Positions 1 through 10,684 are shown, numbered from the stretch's first letter. The stretch: DNA of 64,000 nucleotides from Streptococcus catagoni (GCF_011421425.1 NZ_WPCW01000002.1:359564-423563); one strand, 5' to 3'. Numbers and translations are program-made. Notes: generated by a model from the sequence alone, not told the origin.

Positions 1-51
1 TGTAGGACTGACTCCAGCCAATTCAGCAACATCAGTTAGTTTTGCAACCAA
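1..51 (-). CDS. scrR: Sucrose operon repressor ScrR, LacI family (N-terminal fragment)
   Basis: Only the first 17 codons are inside the window; the gene runs off the left edge. Reading the minus strand from a TTG at 51 gives the start of a LacI-type helix-turn-helix, with the typical K-L-T-D-V-A-x-L-A-G-V-S-P-T pattern. An in-frame stop at 57-55 rules out an earlier start, and an AGGAAATGAGG-type ribosome site lies about 9 bases upstream, inside the end of scrB. The stop of scrB and this start are 11 bases apart, so the two genes form one transcript. By family and context it should repress the scr genes in the absence of sucrose-6-phosphate or fructose. Confidence 0.85.
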   Translation of the reverse strand, partial: MVAKLTDVAELAGVSPT

Positions 52-62
52 ATTCTAATTCC

Positions 63-1505
63 TCATTTCCTCAATTGGTAATAATGACCGTCAGCTTGCC
101 CAGAAAGTAAGCTGATTCCACTTTCTTTTTTCTTTGGAAAGACACGGCTACTTAAGACACTTTGCCCCTTGTTAACAAAAATTTCAACAATAGACTGGTC
201 TACATAGATATTAAGTGTAACACCTTGACTGGGTATTTGGCAAGAGCGGCTTGTTCCATAATCAGTGGCATATTGCACACCCACCTGGCTACGATCCATT
301 GTTAACTGACCATCTTTGGTATTAATAGTGATCTGAAGTCCAGTTTTTTCCTTGGGATTGGCAAATAGTGATAGCTTGGTAAAATTATTGGCTGGTATCT
401 GTAATTCCAGTTCATAAGTATTAGAAGTTTCAGCCTTGTCTTGAAAAATTTCTTGACTCTGTCTGAGGGATTGGCTAGCTTTCACTGGGTACTGGTAAAG
501 TTGATCATCTTTAAGGGTTAAATGCTTAACCAAGCTAAGAGCTCCTTGGTAGTCATAGACATCACTAGGATAGTCAATATCTGGTAAGCCAAGCCAGGAA
601 ACAGCTAAGGCCTGTCCCTTAGGATCATTGAAGGCCTGAGTAGCATAGGCTTCAAAGCCAGAATCAAGTAATTGCAGCTGACCCCCACCCACAAGACGGC
701 CATTTTCTGGGTCAAAGGCATCAAAGACCTGATAGGTATTAGGATAGATATTATCATATGCTAATTGGTCTTTAGATAGGCCTTGGGGGCAATAAATTAA
801 GACAGGTTTATGATCAATAAAAACAAGGTTAGGGCATTCAATCATATAGGCTGTTTGCGGATTATCAAAATCAAGATCGGCGACAAATTGCCAGTTTTCA
901 ACATTTCTGTTAATAGCTTTGTAGAGCTTAATGATTCCTTTTTTAGCTAAATTTTGAGCCCCTATAATGGCGTAGATTTGTCCCTGATAATCAAAGATTT
1001 GGGGATCACGGAAATGCTCGGTGACATCTTCTGCTTGTTGAATGAGAACCTTGTCGCATTTGACAATTTGCCCTGCTTGATCCATATAGGCACCAACCTG
1101 CAAGGCCTCTCTTCTCCACTTGTTATCTCGAACATTGCCTGTATAAAACAAGAACAGTCGATCATCTAGAGGATAGGCAGAGCCAGAATAAGCCCCGTGA
1201 CTATCATGTTGGTGATCTGGTAAGAGTCTTGTCGGTGTTTCCTTAAAATGCACCAAGTCAGTTGAGGTCATATGAACCCATTGCTTCAGTCCATGAGCGG
1301 GGCCGAAAGGCCAATTTTGATAGAAAAGATGATACTGTCCCTGAAAATAGGAAAAGCCATTGGGGTCATTGAGTAAGCCACTAGCCGGTTCAACATGATA
1401 GTGGCAGTGCCAGGGGGAAGCGGCAACCTTTGTCTTAATGGCTTTTAGGTCTTCTTTTGTCCACTCATGGTAAGGTTGATAGCGAATATGTCTTGGTAAA
1501 TCCAT
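63..1505 (-). CDS. scrB: Sucrose-6-phosphate hydrolase (GH32)
   Basis: Cytosolic enzyme that splits sucrose-6-phosphate, delivered by the sucrose PTS, into glucose-6-phosphate and fructose. The 480-residue product has the GH32 signatures in order: L-N-D-P-N-G near residue 45 (nucleophile Asp), the R-D-P motif near residue 166 and the E-C-P motif near residue 223 (acid/base Glu). The C-terminal third has the beta-sandwich character of the family. It is divergent from scrA across a 186-bp control region and is followed at once by scrR. Its length is normal for ScrB. Expression is expected to respond to ScrR and CcpA through the operators in the shared upstream region. Confidence 0.95.
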   Translation of the reverse strand: MDLPRHIRYQPYHEWTKEDLKAIKTKVAASPWHCHYHVEPASGLLNDPNGFSYFQGQYHLFYQNWPFGPAHGLKQWVHMTSTDLVHFKETPTRLLPDHQHDSHGAYSGSAYPLDDRLFLFYTGNVRDNKWRREALQVGAYMDQAGQIVKCDKVLIQQAEDVTEHFRDPQIFDYQGQIYAIIGAQNLAKKGIIKLYKAINRNVENWQFVADLDFDNPQTAYMIECPNLVFIDHKPVLIYCPQGLSKDQLAYDNIYPNTYQVFDAFDPENGRLVGGGQLQLLDSGFEAYATQAFNDPKGQALAVSWLGLPDIDYPSDVYDYQGALSLVKHLTLKDDQLYQYPVKASQSLRQSQEIFQDKAETSNTYELELQIPANNFTKLSLFANPKEKTGLQITINTKDGQLTMDRSQVGVQYATDYGTSRSCQIPSQGVTLNIYVDQSIVEIFVNKGQSVLSSRVFPKKKESGISLLSGQADGHYYQLRK

Positions 1506-1539
1506 TAGAAAGCTCCTTATTAGTGCTGATCACAGTACA

Positions 1540-1691
1540 ATTATATACTAAACGTTTTCTCTTTAAAAATCAAGTTTTAGACAAACTAAAAATAAAAATA
1601 TGTCAAACGCTTGACATATTTTTAAGATATGCTAGACTCTTATTTAAGAAATACCATATTTTTATCAAGTGACACTATAAGGAGTTTTTTT
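1540..1691. promoter_or_regulatory. Divergent scrB/scrA control region with ScrR/cre-type operators
   Basis: A perfect inverted repeat lies at 1597-1620: the 10-base arm AATATGTCAA, the spacer ACGC, then TTGACATATT. The right arm contains TTGACA (1611-1616), which could be the scrA -35, with TAGACT (1633-1638) as a -10 at 16-base spacing. A second palindromic core, AAACGTTT, lies at 1549-1556, close to the likely scrB promoter read leftwards (TTGATT complement at 1568-1573, TAGTAT complement at 1545-1550, 17-base spacing). The pairing of two CG-centred operators with divergent scr genes fits LacI-family (ScrR) sites. CcpA could also bind such cores. The assignment to ScrR is by inference. Confidence 0.7.
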
Positions 1692-3608
1692 ATGGAATAT
1701 AAGAAGGTTGCCAGAGAAATTATTGAGGCTCTAGGACGGGATAATCTCATCGCCGCAGCTTATTGTGCGACAAGGCTTCGCTTAGTATTGAAGGACGACA
1801 GTCAGATAGATCAGGCGGCACTAGATGAAAATCCAAATCTTAAAGGAACCTTCAAAACAAATGGCCAATATCAAATTATTATTGGGCCAGGAGATGTGAA
1901 CTTTGTTTATGATGAGCTGATCAAAGAAACAGGCTTGAAGGAAGCTGTCCCTGATGACTTGAAAAAATTGGCTAGTCAAAAAGACAAGAAATTCAATCCC
2001 TTGATGGCTTTGATTCGCCTCTTATCTGATATTTTTGTGCCCATTATTCCCGCTCTTGTTGCTGGCGGTTTATTAATGGCCCTGCGTAATTTCTTGATTT
2101 CGCCAGATTTGTTTGGTCATCTTTCCTTAGAAGAGCAGTATCCAGCAATCAAAGGCTTGTCAGAAATGATTCAGTTTATGTCAGCTGCTCCCTTTATGTT
2201 TTTACCAATCTTAGTTGCTATTTCTGCTGCTAGACGTTTTGGTGCCAACATGTATCTTGGAGCTGCCATTGGAATGATTATGACAGCTGCCAATCCTGCA
2301 GAATTAACTAGCTGGAAAATCTTTGGCCTTCATATAGTCCAAGCTAACTATTATTACCAAGTTATACCAGTCTTGGTCTCTGTTTGGCTTTTGTCGGTCT
2401 TGGAAAAATTCTTCCATAAGAGATTACCGTCAGCCATTGACTTCACCTTTACCCCACTTTTATCAGTCTTTATTACAGGATTTTTAACCTTTGCTCTTAT
2501 TGGGCCAGTGATGATGGTGATTTCAGATAGCCTCACTAATGCTATTGTTTTCTTGTACAATGCAACAGGTGCCTTGGGCATGGCGATCTTTGGCGGAACC
2601 TATTCCCTAATTGTTATGACGGGACTTCATCAGTCCTTCCCAGCTATCGAAACTCAACTGCTTTCAGCCTATAATAATAAGGGTGCGGGTTTTGGAGATT
2701 ATATCTTTGTTGTGGCTTCTGTGGCAAACGTTGCCCAAGGGGCAGCTACACTTGCGATCTACTTCCTAACTAAAAAGGCTAAAACCAAAGGATTGGCAGG
2801 TTCTGCAGCAGTATCTGCTTTTCTAGGAATAACAGAACCAGCCCTCTTTGGGGTTAACTTGAAATACCGTTTCCCATTCTTTTGTGCTCTAGCTGGATCT
2901 GCAGTGGGAGCAGCTTTTGCAGGCTTAACCCATGTTATTGCTGTTTCCTTAGGTGCTGCAGGTTTCATTGGCTTTCTTTCTATCAAGGCTAGTTCTATTC
3001 CAGCCTATATTATTGCTGAACTCTTAGCCTTTGCTATTGCCTTTGCCTTGACCATCTTTTATGGAAAAACAAGAGCTGCAAGTGTCTTTCTTGCTGAAGC
3101 TGAAAGTATGAATTTAGAAGATTCTACAGAGCAAAGCCAAGGATCACTACAAAGAGAACCTGAAATCATACTAAGTCCTCTTGACGGGCGAGTCCTAGCA
3201 CTTGAAAATGTCAAAGACCAGGTCTTTTCATCAGGAGTCATGGGTAAGGGCTTGGCTATTAAACCAAGTGGAAATACTATCTATGCTCCAGTTGCTGGTA
3301 GGGTTGAAGTTGCTTTTGAAACCGGTCATGCTTTCGCTATTAAATCCTTTAAAGGAGCAGAAATCCTTATCCACATTGGTATTGATACAGTTTCTATGGC
3401 AGGGCAGGGCTTTGAACCACTAGTAAAAGCAGGTCAAGAAGTCAAAGAAGGAGACTTACTAGGACGTTTTGACAAGGGCAAAATCGCTGCCGCAGGACTA
3501 GAGGATACCACCATGATTGTTGTGACCAATACCTCAGATTATTCTCATATGGAAAATGTCGCCAAAGAACTGGTTGGTCATGGACAGGAGCTTATTGCAT
3601 TGAAATAA
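1692..3608 (+). CDS. scrA: Sucrose-specific PTS transporter, EIIBCA
   Basis: Membrane permease that imports sucrose while phosphorylating it to sucrose-6-phosphate. The ATG at 1692 is preferred over an upstream in-frame ATG at 1629 because an AAGGAG lies just before it and the protein then begins at a typical EIIB N-terminus. The domain order of the 638 residues is EIIB with the phospho-cysteine in A-A-Y-C-A-T (about residue 27), the EIIC membrane channel (about residues 110-460), and EIIA at the C-terminus with the phospho-histidine in I-H-I-G-I-D-T. The C-terminal EIIA makes the system self-contained. An intrinsic terminator follows the stop, and scrK has its own promoter. Confidence 0.95.
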   Translation: MEYKKVAREIIEALGRDNLIAAAYCATRLRLVLKDDSQIDQAALDENPNLKGTFKTNGQYQIIIGPGDVNFVYDELIKETGLKEAVPDDLKKLASQKDKKFNPLMALIRLLSDIFVPIIPALVAGGLLMALRNFLISPDLFGHLSLEEQYPAIKGLSEMIQFMSAAPFMFLPILVAISAARRFGANMYLGAAIGMIMTAANPAELTSWKIFGLHIVQANYYYQVIPVLVSVWLLSVLEKFFHKRLPSAIDFTFTPLLSVFITGFLTFALIGPVMMVISDSLTNAIVFLYNATGALGMAIFGGTYSLIVMTGLHQSFPAIETQLLSAYNNKGAGFGDYIFVVASVANVAQGAATLAIYFLTKKAKTKGLAGSAAVSAFLGITEPALFGVNLKYRFPFFCALAGSAVGAAFAGLTHVIAVSLGAAGFIGFLSIKASSIPAYIIAELLAFAIAFALTIFYGKTRAASVFLAEAESMNLEDSTEQSQGSLQREPEIILSPLDGRVLALENVKDQVFSSGVMGKGLAIKPSGNTIYAPVAGRVEVAFETGHAFAIKSFKGAEILIHIGIDTVSMAGQGFEPLVKAGQEVKEGDLLGRFDKGKIAAAGLEDTTMIVVTNTSDYSHMENVAKELVGHGQELIALK

Positions 3609-3614
3609 TTGAGG

Positions 3615-3639
3615 AAGGCTAGCTGAGTAGCCTTTTTCT
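3615..3639 (+). terminator. Intrinsic terminator after scrA
   Basis: Stem AAGGCTA / TAGCCTT with a 6-base loop, followed by a T run; it begins 7 bases past the scrA stop. Confidence 0.75.
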
Positions 3640-3689
3640 CTTTCTCAAATAGGAATTGTTAGATAGAGGAAAAGATAGTCTAAATGAGC

Positions 3690-3740
3690 TTGCTAAGCAT
3701 CAGTGAAACTCCTATAATAGGAAATATAAAAGCGTTTACA
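3690..3740 (+). promoter_or_regulatory. scrK promoter and cre site
   Basis: TTGCTA (3690-3695) and TATAAT (3713-3718) are spaced by 17 bases, a good sigma-A promoter. TAAAAGCGTTTACA at 3727-3740 matches the catabolite-responsive element consensus at 13 of 14 positions. It lies at or just after the expected transcription start, a position where CcpA normally represses. This predicts glucose repression of scrK. Confidence 0.75.
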
Positions 3741-3757
3741 AAAGGAGACGAAAAAGA

Positions 3758-4639
3758 ATGGCAAAGTTATATGGCAGTGTAGAGGCTGGTGGGACTAAAT
3801 TTGTTTGTGCAGTTGGTAATGACGCTCTAGAGGTTATTGCTAGAAAACAGATTTCAACAGGGGATCCCAGTCAAACGATCCAGGCCAGTATTGATTTTTT
3901 TAAAGACTTCTCTGATGACCTTCTTGGTCTAGCTATTGGCTCTTTTGGACCTATTGACATTGACCAGGAATCTGAAACCTATGGTTATATTACCTCAACA
4001 CCTAAGCCAAACTGGTCTAACGTGGATTTACTAGGTCAGTTTAAAGCTGCTCTTGACCTTCCCATTTACTTTACAACTGATGTTAACAGCTCAGCCTATG
4101 GGGAAATGATTGTCAGACCAGGAGTTAATAGTCTTGTTTACTATACTATTGGCACTGGTATTGGTGCTGGGGCTATTCAAAATGGCCAATTTATTGGTGG
4201 GCAAGGGCATACAGAGGCTGGTCATAGCTATGTCATGTCTCATCCAGATGATATTGAAAAAAACTTTTTAGGAGTTTGCCCATTCCATAAGGGCTGTCTG
4301 GAAGGGATGGCTGCAGGCCCTAGTTTAGAAGCTAGGACAGGAATAAGGGGTGAACTGATAGAAGAGCAAGCTCAAATCTGGGATATTCAGGCCTTCTATA
4401 TTGCTCAGGCAGCTTTACAGGCGACCATGCTCTATCGTCCGGACTTGATTGTCTTTGGTGGTGGTGTGATGGGTCAAGACCATATGGTGGCTAGGATTCA
4501 TGACAAATTTGAAAGTTTATTGAATGGCTATCTTCCTTTACCAGACTTAAAGTCCTATATTGTCAGACCAGCTATAGCAGGCAATGGCTCTGCAACCTTG
4601 GGCAATTTCGCCCTAGCCAAAATGGTTTCCAAGTCCTAA
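3758..4639 (+). CDS. scrK: Fructokinase (ROK family)
   Basis: Phosphorylates the fructose released by ScrB so that it can enter glycolysis as fructose-6-phosphate. The 293-residue protein has the ROK features: an N-terminal phosphate-binding E-A-G-G-T-K segment (about residues 7-12), the G-H-x-E-x-G-H active-site region near residue 150, and the Cys/His zinc cluster (C-P-F-H-x-x-C) near residue 170. It starts with ATG after AAGGAG. It has its own promoter with a cre site and is closed by a strong terminator, so it is a monocistronic partner of the scr locus. Confidence 0.93.
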   Translation: MAKLYGSVEAGGTKFVCAVGNDALEVIARKQISTGDPSQTIQASIDFFKDFSDDLLGLAIGSFGPIDIDQESETYGYITSTPKPNWSNVDLLGQFKAALDLPIYFTTDVNSSAYGEMIVRPGVNSLVYYTIGTGIGAGAIQNGQFIGGQGHTEAGHSYVMSHPDDIEKNFLGVCPFHKGCLEGMAAGPSLEARTGIRGELIEEQAQIWDIQAFYIAQAALQATMLYRPDLIVFGGGVMGQDHMVARIHDKFESLLNGYLPLPDLKSYIVRPAIAGNGSATLGNFALAKMVSKS

Positions 4640-4648
4640 GATCACTAG

Positions 4649-4680
4649 CCCACTAAAGTATTTTTTAGTGGGTTTTCTCT
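4649..4680 (+). terminator. Intrinsic terminator after scrK
   Basis: Nine-base perfect stem CCCACTAAA / TTTAGTGGG with a short loop, then TTTTCTCTTTTC. Confidence 0.85.
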
Positions 4681-4741
4681 TTTCTTTGATGTCCAGAGAT
4701 GTTAAGCTTTTACTATATCAAATGAATGTGATGGAGCTAAG

Positions 4742-5518
4742 ATGAATTTTAAAGAACGTATTTCTATACAGTTTACAAATTTAACAAAGACAGATAAAAA
4801 AATTTCTCATTGCCTGATGCAACATCCAGAATATCTGACCGATCATAGTGTGCAAGCGGCAGCTAAGCTCATAGAAACCTCACCAGCAGCTTTGGTTCGT
4901 TTGGCTAAGAAGATTGGCTATAAAGGCTTGGCCGATTTCAAAATAGATCTGGAAAAGTATGGGCAAAATAAGCCAGAAAGAGCAGAAAGCAAGGATGTCA
5001 GTCTGGTTCAAAGGGTTTTGGATAATTACCGAGAAAATATTGATCTGATCCAGAGTCAGTTGGATGAGAATCAGATGAAAGCTATTGCTGATCTGATATT
5101 GACTGCCCAAAGGGTGAAAATTTTAGGGATTGGTAGTTCGGGCTTACGGGCGGAGGAGATGGTCTATTATTTACTTTATCAGGATATCTACACAGAGAGT
5201 GTGACCAGTAAGACCAAGATGTTATATTTGGCTAGGAATCTTGGGTCTGAGGATGTGTTGATCTTTTACACGGTGTCTGGGAATAAGGATTTGGCTGATT
5301 TGTTTGTGGCGGCTAGGGCAGCTGGTGCAAAGGTAATCGTGATTACCATGGTTGCTAGTTCCTATGTCACAAAATATGCTGATCAGATTGTCATTTTGCC
5401 TTCCAACTTACAAGCCTTGAGCAATCAGATCGGAGACTTTTATCAGCTGGATAATCGTTCACAATTTTCTATTTTTTCTGAGATTTTAGCAGCCTATATT
5501 AACCAAAGGTTAAAATAA
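4742..5518 (+). CDS. MurR/RpiR-family transcriptional regulator
   Basis: The 258-residue protein has an N-terminal RpiR-type helix-turn-helix (about residues 1-80, with A-A-L-V-R-L-A-K-K-I-G-Y as the recognition region) and a C-terminal SIS sugar-phosphate-binding domain (about residues 110-250, with the G-I-G-S-S-G-L motif near residue 132). Such regulators sense phosphosugars. It sits just before a GH1 phospho-beta-glucosidase that has its own promoter, so that gene is the obvious candidate target, but no operator could be assigned. The start is an ATG after GGAGCTAAG. Confidence 0.85.
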   Translation: MNFKERISIQFTNLTKTDKKISHCLMQHPEYLTDHSVQAAAKLIETSPAALVRLAKKIGYKGLADFKIDLEKYGQNKPERAESKDVSLVQRVLDNYRENIDLIQSQLDENQMKAIADLILTAQRVKILGIGSSGLRAEEMVYYLLYQDIYTESVTSKTKMLYLARNLGSEDVLIFYTVSGNKDLADLFVAARAAGAKVIVITMVASSYVTKYADQIVILPSNLQALSNQIGDFYQLDNRSQFSIFSEILAAYINQRLK

Positions 5519-5539
5519 ATTTTACAAATAAAACAAAAA

Positions 5540-5567
5540 TTGAAATAAATTTCGTAAATGCTATAAT
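5540..5567 (+). promoter_or_regulatory. Promoter of the GH1 gene
   Basis: TTGAAA (5540-5545) and TATAAT (5562-5567) with 16-base spacing, 65 bases before the GH1 start. Confidence 0.65.
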
Positions 5568-5632
5568 AGACCTATTAAAATGCTAGTCATTAATCAGATG
5601 ATTGATGTGTGGAACAAATTTAAGGTGAAAAT

Positions 5633-7057
5633 ATGAAAAACTTACAATTTCCAGAAAATTTCTGGTGGGGGGCAGCAACTAGTGGGCCTCAGTCAGAAGG
5701 TAGTTTTAAAAAGAAGCATCAAAATGTTATGGACTATTGGTTTATAAAGAGTCCAGAAGATTTCCATAATCAGGTTGGACCAGATACGGCCTCTAATTTC
5801 TACAATGACTACAAGTCAGACATTAAATTGATGAAAGAATGCGGACTAAATACCGTCAGAACTTCTATTCAGTGGTCTCGTTTGATTGATGATTTAGAAA
5901 CTAATAGTCTGAATCAAGAAGCTGTTGACTTTTATAATCAAGTTATTGACGAATTTATAGCCCAAGGGATCACGCCCTTTATTAACCTGCATCATTTTGA
6001 TTTGCCGGTGGAACTTTTGCAGCGATATGGTGGTTGGGAAAGTAAGCATGTGGTGGATTTGTTTGCTGGCTTTGCTGAAAGGTGTTTTCAACTTTTTGGC
6101 GATCGTGTCCACCATTGGTTTACCCATAATGAACCCTTGGTAGTTGTGGAAGGGGGCTATTACGAGCAATTCCATTATCCTAAAAAGAGTGATGGCAAGG
6201 CAGCTGTTCAAGTGGCTTATAATCTCCAGTTAGCTAGCAGCAAGGCTATTGCCAAATACCGTCAGCTCAAACAAGATGGTCAGATTGGAATTATCCTTAA
6301 TTTGACACCAGTCTACCCAGCCAGTCAGGAAAAAGAGGATCTTAAGGCAGCGCATATAGCAGACCTTTGGTTTAACCGGCTCTTTATGGATGCCAGCAGT
6401 AAGGGAGAATTTCCACAGGAATTAGTTGAGCTACTCAGTAAGGAAGGAGCTCTTTGGCAAGCTAGTCCAGAAGAATTGGCTCTTATTAAGGAAAATACCA
6501 TTGATTTATTGGGGATTAATTTCTACCATCCCAACCGCGTCCAAAGACCTAAATATTCCTCAAATAGCTTAGCTGTTGACTTTTTACCAACTAAATTCTG
6601 GCAAACTTATGAGATGCCTATGGCCAGGATGAATGTTGATAAGGGCTGGGAAATCTATCCGCAGGCTGTTTATGATATTGCCAAGGATATTCAGGAAAAC
6701 TATGGTAATATGACTTGGTTTATGAGTGAGAATGGTATGGGCGTCTCAGCTGAGGAACGTTATCTCAACGCTGATGGGATGATCGAAGATGACTACCGCA
6801 TTCAATTTATCAAGGAGCATCTCTACTGGCTGCATAAAGGTATGGAAGAAGGCAGCAACTGTCTTGGCTACCATTTGTGGACGCCGATTGACTGCTGGAG
6901 CTGGGCCAATGCCTATAAAAACCGTTATGGATTAATTAGCAATAATATTCATACCCAAATTAAAACTCTGAAAAAATCAGGTCATTGGATGAGAAAGCTC
7001 AGTCAGAAGAACCAATTTGAACTTGAAAATGATATAATAGAAGAACTACAGAAATGA
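5633..7057 (+). CDS. Glycoside hydrolase family 1, probable 6-phospho-beta-glucosidase
   Basis: The 474-residue protein is a full-length GH1 enzyme. The acid/base Glu is in T-H-N-E-P (about residue 166) and the nucleophile Glu in M-S-E-N-G (about residue 367). The N-terminal F-P-E-N-F-W-W-G-A-A-T-S-G motif is standard for the family. Bacterial GH1 proteins of this length usually split 6-phospho-beta-glucosides made by PTS uptake. No PTS gene is adjacent, so the permease must be elsewhere and the exact substrate is open. It is followed after one base by the leader of manA, so the two are probably cotranscribed. Confidence 0.88.
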   Translation: MKNLQFPENFWWGAATSGPQSEGSFKKKHQNVMDYWFIKSPEDFHNQVGPDTASNFYNDYKSDIKLMKECGLNTVRTSIQWSRLIDDLETNSLNQEAVDFYNQVIDEFIAQGITPFINLHHFDLPVELLQRYGGWESKHVVDLFAGFAERCFQLFGDRVHHWFTHNEPLVVVEGGYYEQFHYPKKSDGKAAVQVAYNLQLASSKAIAKYRQLKQDGQIGIILNLTPVYPASQEKEDLKAAHIADLWFNRLFMDASSKGEFPQELVELLSKEGALWQASPEELALIKENTIDLLGINFYHPNRVQRPKYSSNSLAVDFLPTKFWQTYEMPMARMNVDKGWEIYPQAVYDIAKDIQENYGNMTWFMSENGMGVSAEERYLNADGMIEDDYRIQFIKEHLYWLHKGMEEGSNCLGYHLWTPIDCWSWANAYKNRYGLISNNIHTQIKTLKKSGHWMRKLSQKNQFELENDIIEELQK

Positions 7058-7070
7058 AATGAGGGATATG

Positions 7071-8021
7071 ATGGCAGAACCACTTTTTCTAGACTCATGT
7101 ATGCACGATAAGATTTGGGGCGGTACAAAACTTAGAGATGTTTTTAATTATGACATTCCTAGTGAGACAACGGGTGAATACTGGGCTATCTCAGCTCATC
7201 CTAATGGCGTTTCAACCATTGCCAACGGGACTTACAAGGGTTTAGGCTTGGACAAGCTTTATAGCGAGCACCCAGAATTATTTGGTAACCCCAAAGAACC
7301 GGTTTTTCCTTTACTGACTAAAATCTTGGATGCCAATGATTGGCTTAGTGTTCAGGTTCATCCAGATGATACCTATGCCTTAGAACATGAAGGTGAGCTA
7401 GGGAAAACGGAGTGTTGGTATATCATCTCTGCAGAAGCAGGGTCAGAAATCATCTATGGACATAATGCCCAATCAAAAGAAGAACTTGAAGAAATGATTA
7501 AGTCCGGAGACTGGGATCATCTCTTAACCAAGGTTCCTGTTCAGGCTGGTGATTTCTTCTTTGTTCCTAGTGGGACCATGCATGCTATTGGTAAGGGGAT
7601 TCTTATCTTAGAAACTCAGCAATCCAGTGATACTACCTACCGTGTCTATGATTTTGATCGTAAGGACGCTGATGGGAACTTGCGGGATTTGCACCTGAAA
7701 GAATCTGTTGATGTTCTGACTATTGGTCAGCCTGAAAATAGTGTTCCTGCAACTGTGGTTTTTGATAATTTACTAGCAACAACCTTGGTTTCAAATCCCT
7801 TCTTTACAGTGTATAAGTTTAACATTGATCAACTAGTTGAAATGAGGCAGTCAGCTCCCTACCTTTTAGTTTCAGTTTTAAATGGTCAGGGTCAGCTAAT
7901 GGTTGATTCTAAGGCCTATAAGTTGAAAAAGGGCATGCACTTCATCCTACCAAATGATGTTAAAAAATGGTCATTTGAAGGAAGCTTAGAAATGATTGCT
8001 AGCCATCCTAATTCTAAGTAA
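7071..8021 (+). CDS. manA: Mannose-6-phosphate isomerase, type I
   Basis: Interconverts mannose-6-phosphate and fructose-6-phosphate in the cytosol. The 316-residue product has the zinc and active-site motifs of type I enzymes: V-Q-V-H-P-D-D (about residue 98), G-K-T-E-C-W-Y (about residue 115), and the H-A-I-G region near residue 173 followed by E-T-Q-Q-S-S-D. I place the start at the ATG at 7071, giving M-A-E-P-L-F-L, because GAGGG at 7061-7065 is properly spaced for it; in-frame ATGs at 7059 and 7068 are less likely. It lies directly behind the GH1 gene. Confidence 0.92.
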   Translation: MAEPLFLDSCMHDKIWGGTKLRDVFNYDIPSETTGEYWAISAHPNGVSTIANGTYKGLGLDKLYSEHPELFGNPKEPVFPLLTKILDANDWLSVQVHPDDTYALEHEGELGKTECWYIISAEAGSEIIYGHNAQSKEELEEMIKSGDWDHLLTKVPVQAGDFFFVPSGTMHAIGKGILILETQQSSDTTYRVYDFDRKDADGNLRDLHLKESVDVLTIGQPENSVPATVVFDNLLATTLVSNPFFTVYKFNIDQLVEMRQSAPYLLVSVLNGQGQLMVDSKAYKLKKGMHFILPNDVKKWSFEGSLEMIASHPNSK

Positions 8022-8044
8022 GTCTTCTTAAAAAATAAAAAAAT

Positions 8045-8080
8045 GAGAGAAAAGGAGTTGCTGCAACTTCTTTTCTCTTT
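8045..8080 (+). terminator. Intrinsic terminator after manA
   Basis: Long hairpin with arms AGAAAAGGAGTTG and CAACTTCTTTTCT (one wobble pair), followed by T-rich sequence. Confidence 0.75.
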
Positions 8081-8155
8081 TCATCTGTCAGGATTTCTTG
8101 AACTGGCTGCCTAATTGTGTTAGAATGAAATGAAAGACGATCGAAAGGAAATAGA

Positions 8156-10684
8156 ATGGCAAATGTTCTACGCAAAGTCATTGAAAATGACAAAGGCGAA
8201 TTAAGAAAACTCGAAAAAATTGCAAAAAAAGTGGAATCTTATGCAGGTCGAATGGAAGCCTTATCTGACCAAGATTTACAAGCTAAAACAGAAGAATTTA
8301 AAAAACGTTATCAAGATGGGGAGACTTTGGATCAGTTGTTACCTGAGGCTTTTGCTGTTGTTCGCGAAGCTTCAAAACGTGTCCTAGGACTTTACCCTTA
8401 TCGTGTTCAGATTATGGGGGGGATTGTTCTTCATAATGGTGATGTTCCGGAAATGCGCACTGGTGAAGGTAAAACCTTAACAGCTACAATGCCTGTTTAT
8501 TTAAATGCCATCGCTGGAGAAGGTGTTCACGTTATCACTGTTAACGAATACCTATCAACACGTGATGCGACTGAGATGGGAGAAGTATACAGTTGGTTAG
8601 GCTTATCTGTTGGGATCAACCTTGCAGCCAAATCACCAGCTGAAAAAAGAGAAGCTTATCTCTGTGACATTACCTATTCTACAAACTCCGAAGTAGGCTT
8701 TGACTATCTACGTGATAATATGGTAGTGCGTCAGGAAGATATGGTTCAAAGACCTCTCAGCTATGCTTTAGTTGATGAGGTGGACTCTGTCTTGATTGAC
8801 GAAGCTAGAACACCACTGATTGTCTCAGGAGCTGTTAGCTCAGAGACCAACCAACTCTATGTTCGGGCAGACATGTTTGTTAAGACCCTAAAAGAAGATG
8901 ATTACATTATTGATGTTCCAACTAAAACGATTGGACTTAGTGATTCAGGGATTGACAAGGCAGAAACCTACTTCAAACTTGATAACTTATATGATATTGA
9001 GAATGTTGCCTTAACTCACTTCATTGATAATGCCCTGCGTGCTAACTATATCATGCTTTTGGATATTGACTATGTTGTGTCTGAAGAAGGAGAAATCCTC
9101 ATTGTTGACCAGTTCACTGGTCGGACAATGGAAGGACGCCGCTTTTCTGATGGTTTACACCAAGCTATTGAGGCTAAAGAAGGTGTACGTATTCAGGAAG
9201 AGTCTAAGACCAGTGCATCAATTACCTACCAAAATATGTTCCGTATGTACAAAAAATTGGCAGGTATGACAGGTACAGCAAAAACTGAAGAAGAAGAGTT
9301 CCGTGAAGTTTACAACATGCGGATTATTCCAATTCCAACCAATAGACCAGTAGCACGTTTAGACCACACTGACCTGCTTTATCCAACTTTGAAATCAAAA
9401 TTCAAGGCTGTTATTGCTGATGTGAAAGAAAGACATGAAAAAGGTCAGCCAGTCCTTGTTGGTACCGTTGCTGTTGAAACCAGTGACTATATCTCAAAAC
9501 AATTGGTTAGTGCTGGTGTGCCCCATGAAGTTCTTAATGCTAAAAACCACTTTAAAGAAGCTCAGATTATTATGAATGCTGGCCAACGAGGTGCTGTTAC
9601 CATAGCAACCAATATGGCTGGTCGTGGAACAGATATTAAACTTGGTGAAGGTGTTCGTGAATTGGGTGGTCTTTGTGTTATAGGTACTGAACGTCATGAA
9701 AGCCGTCGTATTGATAACCAATTGCGTGGTCGTTCAGGACGTCAAGGTGACCCAGGTGAATCACAATTCTACCTTTCTCTAGAAGATGATTTGATGAGAC
9801 GTTTTGGTTCAGACCGTATCAAAGCCCTTCTTGACCGAATGAAGTTGGAAGAAGAAGATACCATCATCAAGTCTAGAATGCTTGCTAGACAGGTTGAATC
9901 TGCTCAAAAAAGGGTTGAAGGTAATAACTACGATACCCGTAAACAGGTCCTCCAATATGATGACGTTATGCGTGAACAACGTGAAATCATCTATTCAAAC
10001 CGTCGTGATGTCATTACGGCTAATCGTGACCTTGGACCTGAAATTAAGTCCATGATAAAAAGGACTATCAAACGTACAGTCGATGCCCATACAAGAAGTA
10101 ACCGAAAAGATGCTCTTGAAGCTATTGTGACCTTTGCCAGAACTAATATCGTTCCAGAGGAAACAATTTCTGTTAAAGAACTGCGGAACTTAAAAGATGA
10201 GCAAATAAAAGAAAAACTCTATCAGCGTGCGCTAGACATTTACCAAAATCAGATTGCCAAACTGCATGACAAGGAAGCTATCTTAGAGTTCCAAAAAGTG
10301 CTGTTATTGATGATTGTGGATAATAAATGGACTGAGCATATTGATGCTTTGGACCAACTTCGTAATTCAGTTGGTTTGCGTGGTTATGCTCAAAACAATC
10401 CAGTTGTTGAATATCAGGCTGAAGGCTTTAAGATGTTCCAGGACATGATTGGAGCTATTGAGTTTGATGTAACTCGGACCATGATGAAAGCACAAATTCA
10501 TGAACAAGAGCGTGAACGTGCCAGCCAACATGCCACAACCACTGCTGCTCAAAACATTTCAGCAAGAACAAGAGGCCAAGAAGGGACTTCAGCTATTGAT
10601 TTCTCTAATGTTAAACGTAATGACCTCTGTCCTTGTGGATCAGGCAAAAAATTTAAAAATTGCCATGGCAGAAAAAATCGCTAA
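8156..10684 (+). CDS. secA: Preprotein translocase ATPase SecA
   Basis: Motor ATPase that pushes unfolded secretory proteins through SecYEG. The 842-residue length is normal. Walker A is R-T-G-E-G-K-T near residue 102. The DEAD-type Walker B is D-E-V-D-S near residue 208. The helicase C-terminal motif G-R-G-T-D is near residue 490. The C-terminal zinc-binding tail (C[13 protein letters not shown]) is intact, so SecB-like or membrane contacts should be retained. It begins with ATG after GAAAGGAA. A hairpin terminator follows, before acpS. Confidence 0.98.
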   Translation: MANVLRKVIENDKGELRKLEKIAKKVESYAGRMEALSDQDLQAKTEEFKKRYQDGETLDQLLPEAFAVVREASKRVLGLYPYRVQIMGGIVLHNGDVPEMRTGEGKTLTATMPVYLNAIAGEGVHVITVNEYLSTRDATEMGEVYSWLGLSVGINLAAKSPAEKREAYLCDITYSTNSEVGFDYLRDNMVVRQEDMVQRPLSYALVDEVDSVLIDEARTPLIVSGAVSSETNQLYVRADMFVKTLKEDDYIIDVPTKTIGLSDSGIDKAETYFKLDNLYDIENVALTHFIDNALRANYIMLLDIDYVVSEEGEILIVDQFTGRTMEGRRFSDGLHQAIEAKEGVRIQEESKTSASITYQNMFRMYKKLAGMTGTAKTEEEEFREVYNMRIIPIPTNRPVARLDHTDLLYPTLKSKFKAVIADVKERHEKGQPVLVGTVAVETSDYISKQLVSAGVPHEVLNAKNHFKEAQIIMNAGQRGAVTIATNMAGRGTDIKLGEGVRELGGLCVIGTERHESRRIDNQLRGRSGRQGDPGESQFYLSLEDDLMRRFGSDRIKALLDRMKLEEEDTIIKSRMLARQVESAQKRVEGNNYDTRKQVLQYDDVMREQREIIYSNRRDVITANRDLGPEIKSMIKRTIKRTVDAHTRSNRKDALEAIVTFARTNIVPEETISVKELRNLKDEQIKEKLYQRALDIYQNQIAKLHDKEAILEFQKVLLLMIVDNKWTEHIDALDQLRNSVGLRGYAQNNPVVEYQAEGFKMFQDMIGAIEFDVTRTMMKAQIHEQERERASQHATTTAAQNISARTRGQEGTSAIDFSNVKRNDLCPCGSGKKFKNCHGRKNR